From: Tubiluchus corallicola
Lineage: Eukaryota > Priapulida > Priapulimorpha > Priapulimorphida > Tubiluchidae
Assembly: GCA_030141605.1 (NCBI GenBank)
Contig: JAQGDQ010000089.1
Span: 248,001 to 312,000, forward strand
DNA length: 64,000 nucleotides
Reading direction: 5' to 3'
Made by a program: the position numbers and the translations under genes
Shown: positions 14,301-61,263 of the stretch, one piece after another
How the letters are laid out: every line of letters starts with the position of its first letter
Position numbering within the stretch: position 1 is the first letter of the stretch
Notes under the pieces: generated by a model
Databases searched by the model: none
What the model saw: only the letters and a program-made list of their open reading frames with translations
Told to the model about the DNA's origin: nothing

Positions 14301-14802
14301 GGACAAACCCTGCTCGACTGATGTCACGCTTGTCAAGACTAGTCCTTTCTATGTCGGTTCAGTGGAAACTGTAAACGAACTCGATGACAAATGCGAATCA
14401 TCAGAACCCTCTACTTGTGATGAATCAAACCAAATAGTGAATACGGACACGGCTATGGCTGAGGAGCCGTCATTTTTCAATAAACTTCGTAGTCTGACCG
14501 TAGCAGCTGTACAGGAATTACCTATCCTCTCTAATCAACGACGTGCTACGATCATCGGTAGCGAGAATCTAGAAGCATCTAAGAAAACTGAACGAAGCCA
14601 GTCATTGAGTAGTGCCATTGTACTCAGTGTGAGTAGTTTAAGTGTAACGTCAAATCAGGAGGAATGCAAGAAAGACGATGTTGACCCTAGTAAAGTGCGT
14701 CGGCAAGGCAGTGGTGCTTCAATGGGAACACAAGAGCGCCGTGTGGCAAACCTCGGAAACGAGGACGATCAGGACTCCGATGAAACCGAACATTATATTT
14801 AG
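8199..14802 (+). CDS. SH3BP5: SH3BP5 / SH3BP5L orthologue (RAB11 guanine-nucleotide exchange factor), six exons, 5' end missing
   Basis: Joined exons 8199-8327, 8680-8847, 10575-10705, 12162-12291, 12774-12951 and 14189-14802 give 1350 nt, i.e. 449 residues plus stop, with all phases compatible and GT-AG introns. Residues 1-200 form the long helical coiled-coil domain of the SH3BP5 family. The family signature IEKARPYYEAR lies at 28-38, FVAEQRLLNMADK at 70-82 and INKSRPYFEKK at the exon 3/4 join. Family members (human SH3BP5/Sab and SH3BP5L, worm REI-1) are known to bind and activate RAB11 and, for Sab, to bind JNK at mitochondria. The C-terminal half (245-449) is acidic, Ser-rich and not conserved enough to read. 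The N-terminal 30-60 residues of the family, with the start codon, are not in the window or not recognisable. Whether it corresponds to SH3BP5 or SH3BP5L cannot be decided; invertebrates usually have one gene. Confidence 0.95.
8680..8847 (+). CDS. SH3BP5: SH3BP5 exon B
   Basis: 56 codons, phase 0-0, acceptor tcttcacag and donor gtaaat. It encodes the continuous helix with ETIFVAEQRLL and the WQQMINHAT segment that matches the family's WQEMLNHAT. Confidence 0.95.
10575..10705 (+). CDS. SH3BP5: SH3BP5 exon C
   Basis: 131 nt starting in phase 0 with LNEAEIAK and ending after two bases of an Arg codon (tcacg, donor gtgact). It encodes coiled-coil heptads ending AAINKSR. The split Arg codon is completed by the next exon. 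Confidence 0.93.
11745..11930 (+). mobile_element. tRNA-derived SINE-like element in an SH3BP5 intron
   Basis: A tRNA-like head (taactcagctggcagagc as A box near 11740-11757, gcttcaaatcc as B box near 11780) is followed by a tRNA-unrelated body. The body contains caactcattacccgcaatgg at 11827-11846. The body recurs in diverged form at 39905-40030, which supports a dispersed SINE family. The tail is AT-rich (aattaattaattata). It lies within the 10706-12161 intron. Confidence 0.6.
12162..12291 (+). CDS. SH3BP5: SH3BP5 exon D
   Basis: 130 nt. Acceptor ttgtttttcag; completes the Arg codon and reads PYFEKKELFDNLLWRQ onward to ALNNLEQ; donor gtaatc. It matches the family segment PYFELKAQF...LRNLEQ. 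Confidence 0.94.
12358..12384. repeat. (TA)n microsatellite
   Basis: About 13 uninterrupted TA units in the intron after SH3BP5 exon D. Confidence 0.9.
12774..12951 (+). CDS. SH3BP5: SH3BP5 exon E
   Basis: 178 nt. Starts ISEEIHEQR (family ISEQIHARR), the end of the coiled-coil domain. It then runs into an acidic stretch (ADEVEEVELPSPS) and a basic helix. Donor gtatga leaves one base of a split Asp codon. Confidence 0.93.
13044..13886. mobile_element. MITE with TA-flanked CAGTAGGC termini
   Basis: The left end cagtaggcgccgcttaatag (13044) and right end ttaagcggtgcctactg (ending 13886) are inverted copies. The match extends, with mismatches, about 80 bp inward on each side. TA flanks both ends, fitting a TA duplication as in Tc1/mariner/pogo-type elements. 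No transposase frame is present. Part of the interior recurs at 30425-30720. It lies in the intron before the last SH3BP5 exon. Confidence 0.8.
14189..14802 (+). CDS. SH3BP5: SH3BP5 terminal coding exon
   Basis: 614 nt, acceptor ttctatag. Completes Asp, then reads NLSLSLSSLPTT and about 190 low-complexity Ser/Glu/Asp-rich residues to the TAG at 14800-14802. The LSLSLSSLP run resembles the hydrophobic-x-hydrophobic core of kinase-interaction motifs known from Sab; that is only a resemblance. A second hydrophobic patch, FFNKLRSLTVAAVQELPI, also looks conserved-like. Confidence 0.92.
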
Positions 14803-15570
14803 TACAGCATTGTTCGGTGCAATACAGAGGTGACTCGACATTTTTATTAATCTTCCAGTGATTTGGCATCATCTCATTTCGTGGTGCAGAAGAAGTGGGC
14901 TGAGTGAATTACCTCCACATTTTATGTGATCCAACATGCCAAAATGTTTAAGTGACTTACAAATGTTATAGTGTTGTCTTAACAACAGAGTTGTTCGGGG
15001 AAAAAATGTCTTAATCTGTTGAAGCTGTTTTCTCAAATGCCATTAGTGTTATCTTAAAACTGTTATCAGCATTGGAAAAATAGGAGTGTTTTATTTTTAG
15101 CAATTTAAGCTTTTATGATTGTTTTAGAAGAATCAGCTTTGTTATTTTTGAGTAGCAGACTACCAGGTTTTAGTAAGTGTGTTTATACAGAATGTAATTT
15201 GATACATTTTGTTCTGTTTTGTTGATACCATTACACTAGACCTGTTGCATTTATATTCGATTATTTTTATTGTTTACTGCAGTTTTAAGTGTTACTTTTT
15301 TGCTGCCCATTTCTAATTTCATTTCTTTGCAATGCATGGTTTCTGCTTCGCTAGTTTAGTACCGCGTCGCAATTACTTATACACATTTTAGAAATTAACA
15401 GATCCTTTCTAAAACATCTTTGTTCCGGCGTTTTGGTCTTCCTTGACATTGTTCATCAGTTGTTAAGTAACCGTAAAAATAGGACCCACTGGAACCAACA
15501 ATTAAGAGAGATCTATTCATAAATCTATGAAGTAAATGTTAAGTAGCCTTACTACTTGGTCCAATAAAGA
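14803..15570 (+). other. SH3BP5: SH3BP5 3'UTR, probable poly(A) signal at 15563
   Basis: AT-rich sequence without open frames follows the stop. AATAAA occurs at 15563-15568 and again at 15947-15952. Either could end the transcript; the first is given here. No cleavage site can be proven from sequence. Confidence 0.45.
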
Positions 15571-17186
15571 ACATTCCTAGCAAAAAAACAAAATGTCGTG
15601 GTTTATGATTCTTTTTGAATATAATCACTAATTTACTTTTTTGCCCAGTAGTTGTAAGAATCTATATGCAATGTACTAAATTATATCTAAAAATGGCAAT
15701 ATTTCTGTTACTTGTTAAGGTACTCTTTTAAACTTACACTATGGCTTGTTTAAGTTGTTTGTGCACATTGTAATGATAAGCTGAATAAGTTGACTGTGAT
15801 ACAGATTATACTAATTTATATCATGTTTTAATGGCTTATGAAGGCAATTTATGAATTGTTTTCTGTTAAAGTTGTCAATTCTAATAGAAATTCTACATAA
15901 AAAAATTATTGCCAATAGATGACCCCTTTGGGAGGTAGGTTAAACCAATAAAAATTCACCTTATTGCGTCAGTGCAAATTAGTGTTAATAACAAGTTTTT
16001 TTGATTAATTTGTATCCTGACAACGTAGCAAAACCTAATGGTAAATTGATTTAAATTTGTATTATTATTACAGGACTCCATTTGATTATTTTAATAGTGT
16101 TTGTGGTGCATTGAATTATCATCATCTTTGTCAGATGATTATCTTTGATAATGCGCCAACTTCCAGTCCTACCACAACTATCTACATTAGTAGGCCGGAT
16201 ACTGGATCCGAGTTTCCAGTGTTAATTTGTATAAAAAATTTTTACCTGTGTAGTTTACTTAAAATTTTAAGAAAAGCCACTTCCCGCCAGGGCCACCTAG
16301 TGAGTAATTTTACCAAGTTCTCATTTTATGCAGTTAATATTTGTGCTGAATTTTTTTAGCATCCAAAACTATCAGACATTTTGATTACCAGTAATTTTAA
16401 CTGTCAAGCTTAACTGTGAACGCTTTAAATTTAGGTGACTTTTAAATCAGGTGCTAATTGAGATTTAGTGGGTATTTCATAATCTGCTGCACTGTATTTT
16501 GAATGAAATCTTAAATTAAACTTATAATTGGCTTTTTGACCTGCAGTTATGCATTGCGAACTTATGTGAGAAAGTGGTATTTGCAGAGCTAAACGTATTG
16601 TACCAATTAATTGCAGAAGATCAGGTAGTAAAATTAACAAGTATTAAAACTTTTGTAAATTTTATATGTAAACAAATGATTAATTACTCAATGATCAAAA
16701 ATTATGCATATAATTAAAAAAATTAATAAAAAAACTATATCTGTTATTCGTGGTGTTGGTATTTTTAATTAGTGTTTGAGTGATTCACTGATTCATGGCT
16801 ATTTATATGAAATTTAACGTTATTACAGTTAGTGCAGAGAAATATTTCAGACTTTAGTTACCATTGACTTCTATGTGAAATTTTGGCAAAATTTTGTTGA
16901 GGAATAATATGATAGTTTAACAAGCTGTAAAAAATATAAAACTAATCAAGCAGTTTTATGAATAATATCTCAAGTTTTACAGAGTCAATATAATCTCATA
17001 ATTTGGCAATAATCTCATAATCTCATAATGGCTAAGACACAACAACATGATAATCTATATCAATACATTTTGCCCTTCCCATAATGCCTTGCACAAAGAT
17101 TTCACTGCCACCTTGTAAAAGGCATGGTGGTAAAGGAAAACATCTACCACAATAGCTATTAAAATCAATAAGCCGAAGATTAATTA
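15571..17186. other. Intergenic, nothing recognised
   Basis: AT-rich sequence between the two convergent genes with no exon, RNA or repeat that I recognise. An open frame at 16057-16359 has no supporting features. A second AATAAA at 15947 leaves open a longer SH3BP5 3'UTR. Confidence 0.4.
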
Positions 17187-17189
17187 GTA

Positions 17190-17367
17190 CATTGATAACT
17201 AAGCGAATAAACACAGTTAAAGAGATTCATTGATAACTAAGCGAATAAACACAGTTAAAGAGATTCATTGATAACTAAGTGAATAAACACAGTTAGAGAT
17301 TCATTGATAACTAAGCGAATAAACAGTTAGAGATTCATTGATAACTAAGCAAATAAACACAGCCAAG
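17190..17367. repeat. Tandem repeat, ~38-bp unit, five copies
   Basis: The unit attcattgataactaagcga(...)cacagttaaagag is repeated from about 17190, 17226, 17264, 17300 and 17334. Later copies have 2-4 bp deletions. It passes directly into a second array whose unit starts with the same attcattg. Confidence 0.92.
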
Positions 17368-17690
17368 ATTCATTGGCTTAGTAAAAAATTACTAAAAAAC
17401 TATTTATGATTTTAGATTCTTTACTTTGCATGCGAGTAACAAGAGATTCATTGGCTTAGTAAAAAATTACTAAAAAACTATTTATGATTTTAGATTCTTT
17501 ACTTTGCATGCGAGTAACAAGAGATTCATTGGCTTAGTAAAAAATTACTAAAAAACTATTTATGATTTTAGATTTTTTACTTCTTTTTACTTCACATGCG
17601 AGTAACAACAGATTCATTGGCTTAGTAAAAAATTACTAAAAAACTATTTATGATTTTAGATTCTTTATTTCACATGTGAGTAACAAGAAT
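17368..17690. repeat. Tandem repeat, 78-bp unit, four copies
   Basis: Units start with attcattggcttagtaaaaa at 17368, 17446, 17524 and 17612. The first two spacings are exactly 78 bp; the third is 88 bp because of a small internal insertion. The first three copies are almost identical, which implies recent expansion. The array adjoins the 38-bp array. Confidence 0.93.
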
Positions 17691-19658
17691 TCTCAGATTA
17701 AAGTAAAAAGGCTGAAGGAAATTACATAATTACTACGAACTAACAAATAAACACGTGTTTGCAGCATGATGTTGTGTAACAAAGAGTGCAAACTTGACAA
17801 ACACTGTATTGGAAGCCCATACATTTTGCGTCTCCTTTAAAAAATTGTATAAGTGCAATGAGTATTAAAACTGTTAAAGGACAATAAAAGATTTAAGCAA
17901 TAAAAATATCCAATCAGTCGATAAAATAGTTAAACGTAATCTTTATGCACTTTCTTATGTATTTATGAAGTTCCACGTGGCTTCCTAGGACTTACAGCTA
18001 TCACAAGGCTGGTGATTAGAAAAGAAAAGCAAAGAGAATTTGAAAATAAAAATTCTTAAATGCAAGTTATGATCACCAATATCCACTGAAAATATTTTAT
18101 AAAAGAAATAGTTCCTTGTTGTTTTAATCACTTGTTGTAAGTCAGCCATTTGCAGTGGAAGCAGCCTAAAACATTACAATATATTTTTAAAAATTATGTG
18201 CATCAGGCAACTGTAGTGTATAAGTATATTATAAAAGCTTTGTCATCTAAAAACTAATGCGCCATCTTTTGGCACAAGTTAGAACATTACAAGTACACAA
18301 AGTCTTACAAGGAGGAAACACGTGCATTGGATTACAAAGTTCATACATAAGTAAAAAGTGAATCCAAGTTTTTATATTTGCTAGTCAATTCAGACTCAGC
18401 AATCAAAATTGCGGCAAAGAACTTGGTGTAAATTGACGCTAATATAAATTTATGAAAGGACACACTACAAGGTATATAAACATGCGGTCAATTCATGCAG
18501 ATTTATCAGCTGCACAGAAAATGCCGCAATTTTCCGGCTTATCTGGACCACCATAACTTTTTTAGCTGATATCACTGTTGTACAAGTTGTACCATTTTTG
18601 GTGATCTGTAACAAGCAATGACTTGATCAACTCAGGTAAAAGAACATATGGCAGGATTTTGTTACGAAATAATGTAAAGATCTTTAATGCCAGATCTATG
18701 TATATATATAACAAAACGGTGCTATCCATCAAAAAGCCAATGTTTAACTGCTAAAATCTTGTTTAACATATCTCAGTCAAACATATTAACATTTGCTACA
18801 CGAAACTAGAACACAAATTGATCCGCAGAACAGGGCAGTAAAGCCGATGGCAGTGATCGTATTGAGTACCATAAATATAGGGACAGCCATAACGGCCATC
18901 ACCGGCGAGTAACATGAATGGACAGACAGAAATGCATAGTAAAAGAAATGAGGTTACTTTGAAAATGCCATAATCATCAATACAACAACAGGCTGCGTCC
19001 CAAAAGCGGTACGCATATAATATAAGTCATGTTAAAAATGCAGTAATCAACAGAATGCACAAGAAATAAAATTGTCCTACAGAATAAGTACATACATACT
19101 ATACAATCATTATATACGGTAGCACCGTTATATATTATGCTTATAGAACGATCATTATTATACACAAATGCACTATCCAATTCGTGTAGAAATCATGCTC
19201 TCTACATACACCTACACTTTGCTAGTTTATTTACACAGGAGCTTACATGGCTCAACAGGCAATTACCAACAGGATATCAAATGTACTTCTTTGATTAACA
19301 CAGTTTATCGTTAAGCTATCCTATTAGATTTCACCCTATCTCTCATATTATCTATAACACTAAGGCATGATTTAAAGAACAAACTGGCTAGTTAATATTA
19401 ATAATTGACACTACAGTATATCATCTACAGTATGGGACGGCTAACACTGTACATTATACATGGACCAAATATAACATGTAACATAACAAAATTACTTGGC
19501 ATGTGCACATTCTTTACAACAATAACTGCAGTGCCACGAAAAAGTTGATAAAACAGTTCTCAGGTACTTTGAAAAAAGAGAAACAAACACGTGCTTTTGT
19601 TGTATTTTATTTGAAGAAAAGCCGAAATGGGAGTAATTTAGTTTTCAAAAATACTACA
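17691..19658. other. Intergenic, nothing recognised
   Basis: AT-rich sequence between the tandem arrays and a duplicated segment. I see no exon, RNA gene or transposon structure. It could include distal 3'UTR of the minus-strand gene, but no evidence requires that. Confidence 0.35.
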
Positions 19659-19760
19659 ATTTTTATATTAAAACACCACAGGCACTTTAAAAGGACTCTT
19701 GTGTGATGTGCATCCACTTAGCATACTAGAAATAGCTGAGAAGCATGCCCATATTTCCTT
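19659..19760 (+). repeat. Duplicated segment, copy 1
   Basis: About 100 bp beginning tttttatattaaaacaccac. It recurs in direct orientation at 20769-20866 with a few substitutions and a 3-4 bp deletion. Confidence 0.88.
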
Positions 19761-19917
19761 AGCACGCCACAAACAGTTGCATGAAAAGGATGATTATCAT
19801 AGACGTTCCTTGTCGTATATAACCATAAAGATGATAATCTAAAAAGTTAATGTCTACTAAAACATCGATGTGGCGGCATCAGACAGCAGTTCTCTAAACA
19901 GTAATATAAAAATGCTA

Positions 19918-19981
19918 CAATCTGTATAAATAATTTCGGCGGTATTTATATATATACCGCCGAAATTAATTATACAGATTG
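19918..19981. repeat. 64-bp near-perfect palindrome (hairpin)
   Basis: Arms of about 28 bp read caatctgtata(a/t)(a/t)taatttc followed by ggcggtat, then a short AT loop, then the inverted copy. The only mismatch is in the aat/att portion. The right arm is repeated in direct orientation twice more up to about 20060, separated by (TA)n runs. Cruciform-prone or foldback sequence. Confidence 0.88.
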
Positions 19982-20089
19982 TATATATATATATATATAT
20001 ACCGCCGAAATTAATTATACAGATTGTATATATATATATATATACGACCGAAATTAATTATGGACATATTATGGATGTATTAATTATAT

Positions 20090-20640
20090 ATATATAAGAT
20101 TCGAGGCTACAGCTCCGACTGCGGCACCATTTGCGGTGATCTATATACCAAAGGAAGGGTCTCGATCTAGGGTGGTTTCATTGGGCCCACCGGGACAAAC
20201 CGGGGGCAAAAAACCTCCAAAAATGGCCATTTTTTTGCAAACTTATACCTCTTATTTCTGGAGAACGGGAATGGGCTTGGGGTGGTGCTGGCTATGGATA
20301 GATAGTCTGTGGATGGCGCTGGCTATGGATAGATAGATACCACGGCATCCCGTAACGGATGTTTTCCCGGACACAACTCCTGATTCTTTCGAAATTTTGA
20401 CCAAACTGCCTGCAGAAGAAACGTTCTAGCGGCACCTGGTGGGACTCTCGAACGGAGATATATAGCTCTTTAGAAAGAGGAGAAACAGGGCTACACGTTG
20501 ATGTGGGCTGCATTTTAGAATGCTTCCACTCTGAGGAGCTGTGATGAGTGATTGGAGGTTCCATTTTGGGCGATTTTCGCTTGGAAAACTGCTGATGCAA
20601 AGCCATTGTTCTGACGTCATCCATTATACTCTGTATATAA
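20090..20640. other. Unidentified moderately GC-rich segment between duplicated copies
   Basis: Less AT-rich than its surroundings. It contains a 26-bp direct duplication (ggctatggatagatag near 20290 and 20322) and open frames on both strands (20136-20336 plus, 20292-20624 minus). Neither frame shows a family motif. It may be an inserted repeat whose borders I cannot define. Confidence 0.35.
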
Positions 20641-20768
20641 CCTTATAACTTTAATTCAGTAAAAGCTGCTACTGGCTATGTGTTATAAATGAAGACTATG
20701 TAGAATGTGCGCACATTATTGATTATAAGTGTATTTATATGCAAAATTTTTTTGCGGGGCCTTTGCTA

Positions 20769-20866
20769 GTTTTTATATTAAAACACCACAGGCACTTTAG
20801 GACTCTTGTGTGATGTGCATCTACTTAGCATACTACAAATAGTTAAGAAGCATGCCCACATTTCCA
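20769..20866 (+). repeat. Duplicated segment, copy 2
   Basis: Direct copy of 19659-19760, about 1.1 kb downstream. The two copies bracket the hairpin and the GC-richer segment. Confidence 0.88.
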
Positions 20867-21130
20867 CATTTATTTTATAGTAGGGAGTCCTGGCATAAGG
20901 AGGCGAACAGAATCATGTTCTGGATGTATGATTCATTGGATGATGATGATGATAAGCAGTAATAAAATAAGTCATCATTGTGATGCCTGAGAACCGATAT
21001 CTATTAACTTTTAGTGGTCCAAAGTACCTCATAGAACACTGTAAAAATAAGTGAATAATATAGTTATTTTTGAATAAAAAGAGATAAAAACTCACATTTA
21101 CAATAGTAACAGTGTTAGTAATGTGGTCAC

Positions 21131-21136
21131 TTTATT
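21131..21136 (-). promoter_or_regulatory. Candidate poly(A) signal of the ADAMTS gene
   Basis: TTTATT on the + strand, i.e. AATAAA on the minus strand, about 700 bases past the ADAMTS stop codon. A second one lies at 20869-20874. Chosen only by position; AT-rich DNA has such hexamers by chance. Confidence 0.3.
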
Positions 21137-21843
21137 GCACTTGATGAGGATTCTGAAGTCTGGATCAAGTATGTGCAAGTTTCCAGGAAATTACAGTTCC
21201 TTGGAAGATTCTAAGGTTATAGCAAATTTTGATGGCATGTTTAGCGATCTTTGCCATGCCAGAAGGTATTTCACATACCGAATCCTTGTGCCATGTACTT
21301 TGCGCAAACTATAGTAAAAACAACCTTGTGCCAAAGAATTGGCATTCATCGTGCGTGTTCATAGTTCTCACCTGCGATGCACAAGTGTTCACATGACGTA
21401 AAACGGCTCAATATTGCACCTGAAAAAACATGTTCTACTCCCCACGTTTCCACAGCGAATAAATAAAATCCGACCTTTATATATATATATAGTGTAAAAA
21501 TATATAATAGCTATTTTACATGTTAGCTTATTTACAGTACAGCGTTGTCGCTGTCGGCAATGGTAAGGTGATGACAATGATGAAGATGATGACCGCAGCA
21601 GCAGTAACAATTCCTGCAGAATCAAACTGAATAACATAATCTGTAAAAAACAAATCAATTAATAATTGTTTTATAAATTAGCTTAAAAAGTCAAACGAAT
21701 ATTCATATTTTATGAAAATTAAAAATGGCGTTTAGCACCGTTTGTGAACAGAACTCAGAATTGCAGTAGAAATGACAGGAAATACAATGAGAAATCTTTG
21801 ACACTCGCATAAGAAGACATCACACTTACCTTTACTTTGAGGA

Positions 21844-58411
<36,568 letters not shown>

Positions 58412-58564
58412 CTGAAATAAAGGAAAAAATGTAGCAATACATCTGGTTAATTTTGTACACTTGACAAAAATGCTCGAACTTTTATTTTGTGATGTAAATA
58501 ATTTATGATATAATTTTTTATACGATATTTATGCTGATGTCAAGTAATTTAATCTAATCTCCTG

Positions 58565-58612
58565 TATTCCAATCCAATCCAATCCAATCCAATCTAATCT
58601 AATCTAATCTAG
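58565..58612. repeat. (AATCC/AATCT)n pentanucleotide repeat
   Basis: About five ccaat units followed by four aatct units just upstream of ADAMTS visible exon 1. Confidence 0.9.
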
Positions 58613-60590
58613 TCATATTGACGCAGATCAAAACATACACAAACCATATATAAGTCTTCCTTTCTAAATTCAATTGATTTTTTTCTGGTTTTCTATTACA
58701 ATCAAAAGTTTAGATTTTGCTTATTTTACAGTAATGCTTTAGTCTTTATGTAGAAATTTGTAAAATGAAAACATACGTATAAAAATAAAATTATAAAGCT
58801 AGAAGAAAACGCCAAAAGAAACATAACGATTACATAATGAGAGATTCCCAAAGCAACACTGAAAGTCATTAAAAAATAATAACACGTGATGTATGAATTC
58901 ACGAATAATAATAAGAAGATGCTACATTGCATCTTAGGTAATGCTTCACGTTGGTCGTAAAGAGTTAAGCAGACGTAAATGTAACCGTTCATTGGCCCCG
59001 CTACTCAATAGGGAGTTGTTTTTTTCTACGCTTATTTAGATGATCTTGTTTTCCTAACTTTTAAATTTCAGCCAGCGCGCATCTTGTAAAGGCGTGTTGC
59101 AGCTGTGTGTGGAATGCGTGCTCGCACGGTAAGTATAAGCTACAGTAAGCGCGAGATTTGTGCATGCGTGATTAGGCATAGATGTTTCCAAACTGAAGAA
59201 TGACATAGGAGATGTGCACGCAAAATTGCAGTGCAATTGGCATGTGTAAGACCGAAGCAAATCCAGTTGCGTTAATACAATCACACCATGCACGCAGTTA
59301 TGCACGCACGCGTGTAAATCTTGCACACCACGTAAAACATTTAGTGCAGGGATTTCTCAGAATTTACTGATTGCTGAAGAAGCACAGGCTTGACACCGAA
59401 CATCGTAACATTAGGGTATGTTGTGCAATTTGAACTTTGTTGTTGTTAGTAATCACCAATAGAACACAGATTACACGTGTTGCTCGTAGGCAGCGCCACG
59501 TGTCCTGCATTAAATAAAGTAGAAAATAATCAAATTCTGGACTTTTCTTCACAATTATGCAGTTTAAATGGATCAGTATCATCGCCGTCAAAATGACCAA
59601 ATTTATTTCCCTTTTTCCTTTTGCAATTTAGAGCATGGCTTATCCTCATGAATACGCCTACACCATGATATATAATGCACCCCGTTATGGCAAGTAGAAG
59701 GTTAATCTACATCTTGCAGCTGAAGACAGAAAGGATACAGAGGCGCGTGCCTTTATAAACTTCTTAGCCTAGTTTTTCTTTAGTTTTTCCACAAATCCTG
59801 CCGATTCGTTTCAACTATGTAGGTCAAAGCGAGGAAACGCGAATTCCGAATCTGATCCGGTCTCCGCGTTGTCTTCACGATGCCATTGTACAGGGACAGT
59901 TGCGTGACAGGCGAACAGACAAACCGCCTGTGTACATAATAGACAACAGCAGATAGAAACCAAGCACATTAAAACTTCAGAAGTTTTTGGAAATTGTGAG
60001 TATTCTAAAAAGACGTATAAGGCACGGCTGTGCAACTATATCTCTAACATAATTAATTTAGACAGGGCACAAGTTCTCGTCCTCATTCGTGGCTGTGGCA
60101 TGATCAGTTGCTAGACTCCATTAAAGCACTGGAATGCCACTAAAGGACTTCGAGGAGATAAAAGTACAACAGAAGGGCTTAAAAATGACCAAGGTTATAA
60201 GTCGTCATACCTATCCAAATGACAAATTACTGGCCTAATGGTGCTTGGTGCTTAGTATTTGCTGAAGCAACAGCTGAGTCTACCTTGAATGCGGGCAGAT
60301 TTAAATGAGATAAAAACAGAGAACGCAATGAGAAAAACCATTTAGTTTTGAGTGAATACCACTTCATATGGATTTATGTTGGATTCCCAATGGGAATGGA
60401 CTCCTCAAAAATTCTGTTGACTTTTAATTCCTGGCAATAGGTCAAAAGAAAAAACACATTAAATAGGAAATACTATTTGATTCAATGACGAAAAACAGGA
60501 TTATATGTACTTGAGAAAATTTTTAAGATAATTTGTACACCACTCTATTATCCAGCTTCAGCAGATTCAGTAGCATTGCCTTCGAGTTAT
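58613..60590. other. 5' flank or first intron of the ADAMTS gene, nothing certain
   Basis: I looked here on the minus strand for prodomain blocks (a FYKGYV-like and a SLCSGLLGTF-like segment) and found none. A CpG-bearing stretch at about 59815-59935 has a good acceptor (tgtacacag) but no convincing donor or match. Confidence 0.35.
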
Positions 60591-60654
60591 GACTGATGGA
60601 CAAGCTGAAGACGTCACCCCACTACATCAGAGACGCAAAACTATGTCTTAAAAA

Positions 60655-60905
60655 CTTTGAACGAATTGACGTTCTTGAGTAAATACGAGTTCTTCGGCCC
60701 GACTCAATGTCACTATGAATTACGTGTACATTCAATGAAACTGTTCCAGGGTTTTTACCATAGTAACACAAGAGATCACTTTTTCACCGAAAAAGTTATT
60801 TCCTTCTGCAATATCTTGCCAGACGATGTGATTAATGCCCAAAATGTTAGTATCTTCAAAAGCAAATTGAGGGCTAAACGTCAAACCCATGTGGCCAGTT
60901 GAATT
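60655..60905 (+). mobile_element. LINE tail: C-terminal end of a reverse-transcriptase polyprotein
   Basis: Reads HSMKLFQGFY, TRDHFFTEKVISFCNILPDD and VINAQNVSIFKSKLRAK then stop. It matches the usual end of non-LTR element ORF2 (KLFK...FFSNRVVNIWNSLPDDVV.A.SV..FK..L). Upstream reading is broken. Confidence 0.75.
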
Positions 60906-61184
60906 AAGTTTTGAAGGCAAATTTGAAGTATACCAGAGCTATCATTTCCTAACACCCCCTGCACGTAGTATGATGAGTTCGCTGATTATTTGACAGTTTT
61001 AACTGAAGTTATTGAACTAACAATAGTGGGCCGCCTGTAGGCGTTAAGCCGAGCTTTTAGCTGTTACAATAAAAGTCGGCAATATTTTCAATTTTTTCAC
61101 AATTACTATAATTCTGTAATCACCAAACAGGTACCATATACAAATTCTCGTTAAACGCTTTACAAAATTCTTGGTTGCTCTCAC

Positions 61185-61263
61185 CTTGGCACAATGCCAG
61201 GGTAGCAGGAATTGAAAACACGCCAATTAAAATCGCACAGTGAATATTCCCACATCTACGCAT
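61185..61263 (-). CDS. Candidate signal-peptide exon of the ADAMTS gene
   Basis: ATG at 61263-61261 opens MRRCGNIHCAILIGVFSIPA then TLALCQ, with a basic start and a hydrophobic core like a secretory signal. It ends at a strong donor (CAAG|gtgaga) in phase 1, the phase needed by the next visible ADAMTS exon at 58411. A direct join would lack the prodomain, so intermediate exons would be expected. No homology supports it; tentative. Confidence 0.25.

Noticed and set aside
59811-60035. Possible ADAMTS prodomain exon (CpG-rich minus-strand block with acceptor tgtacacag)
   Set aside because: Neither of its two open frames matches prodomain blocks, and no good donor follows. Left as undecided non-coding.
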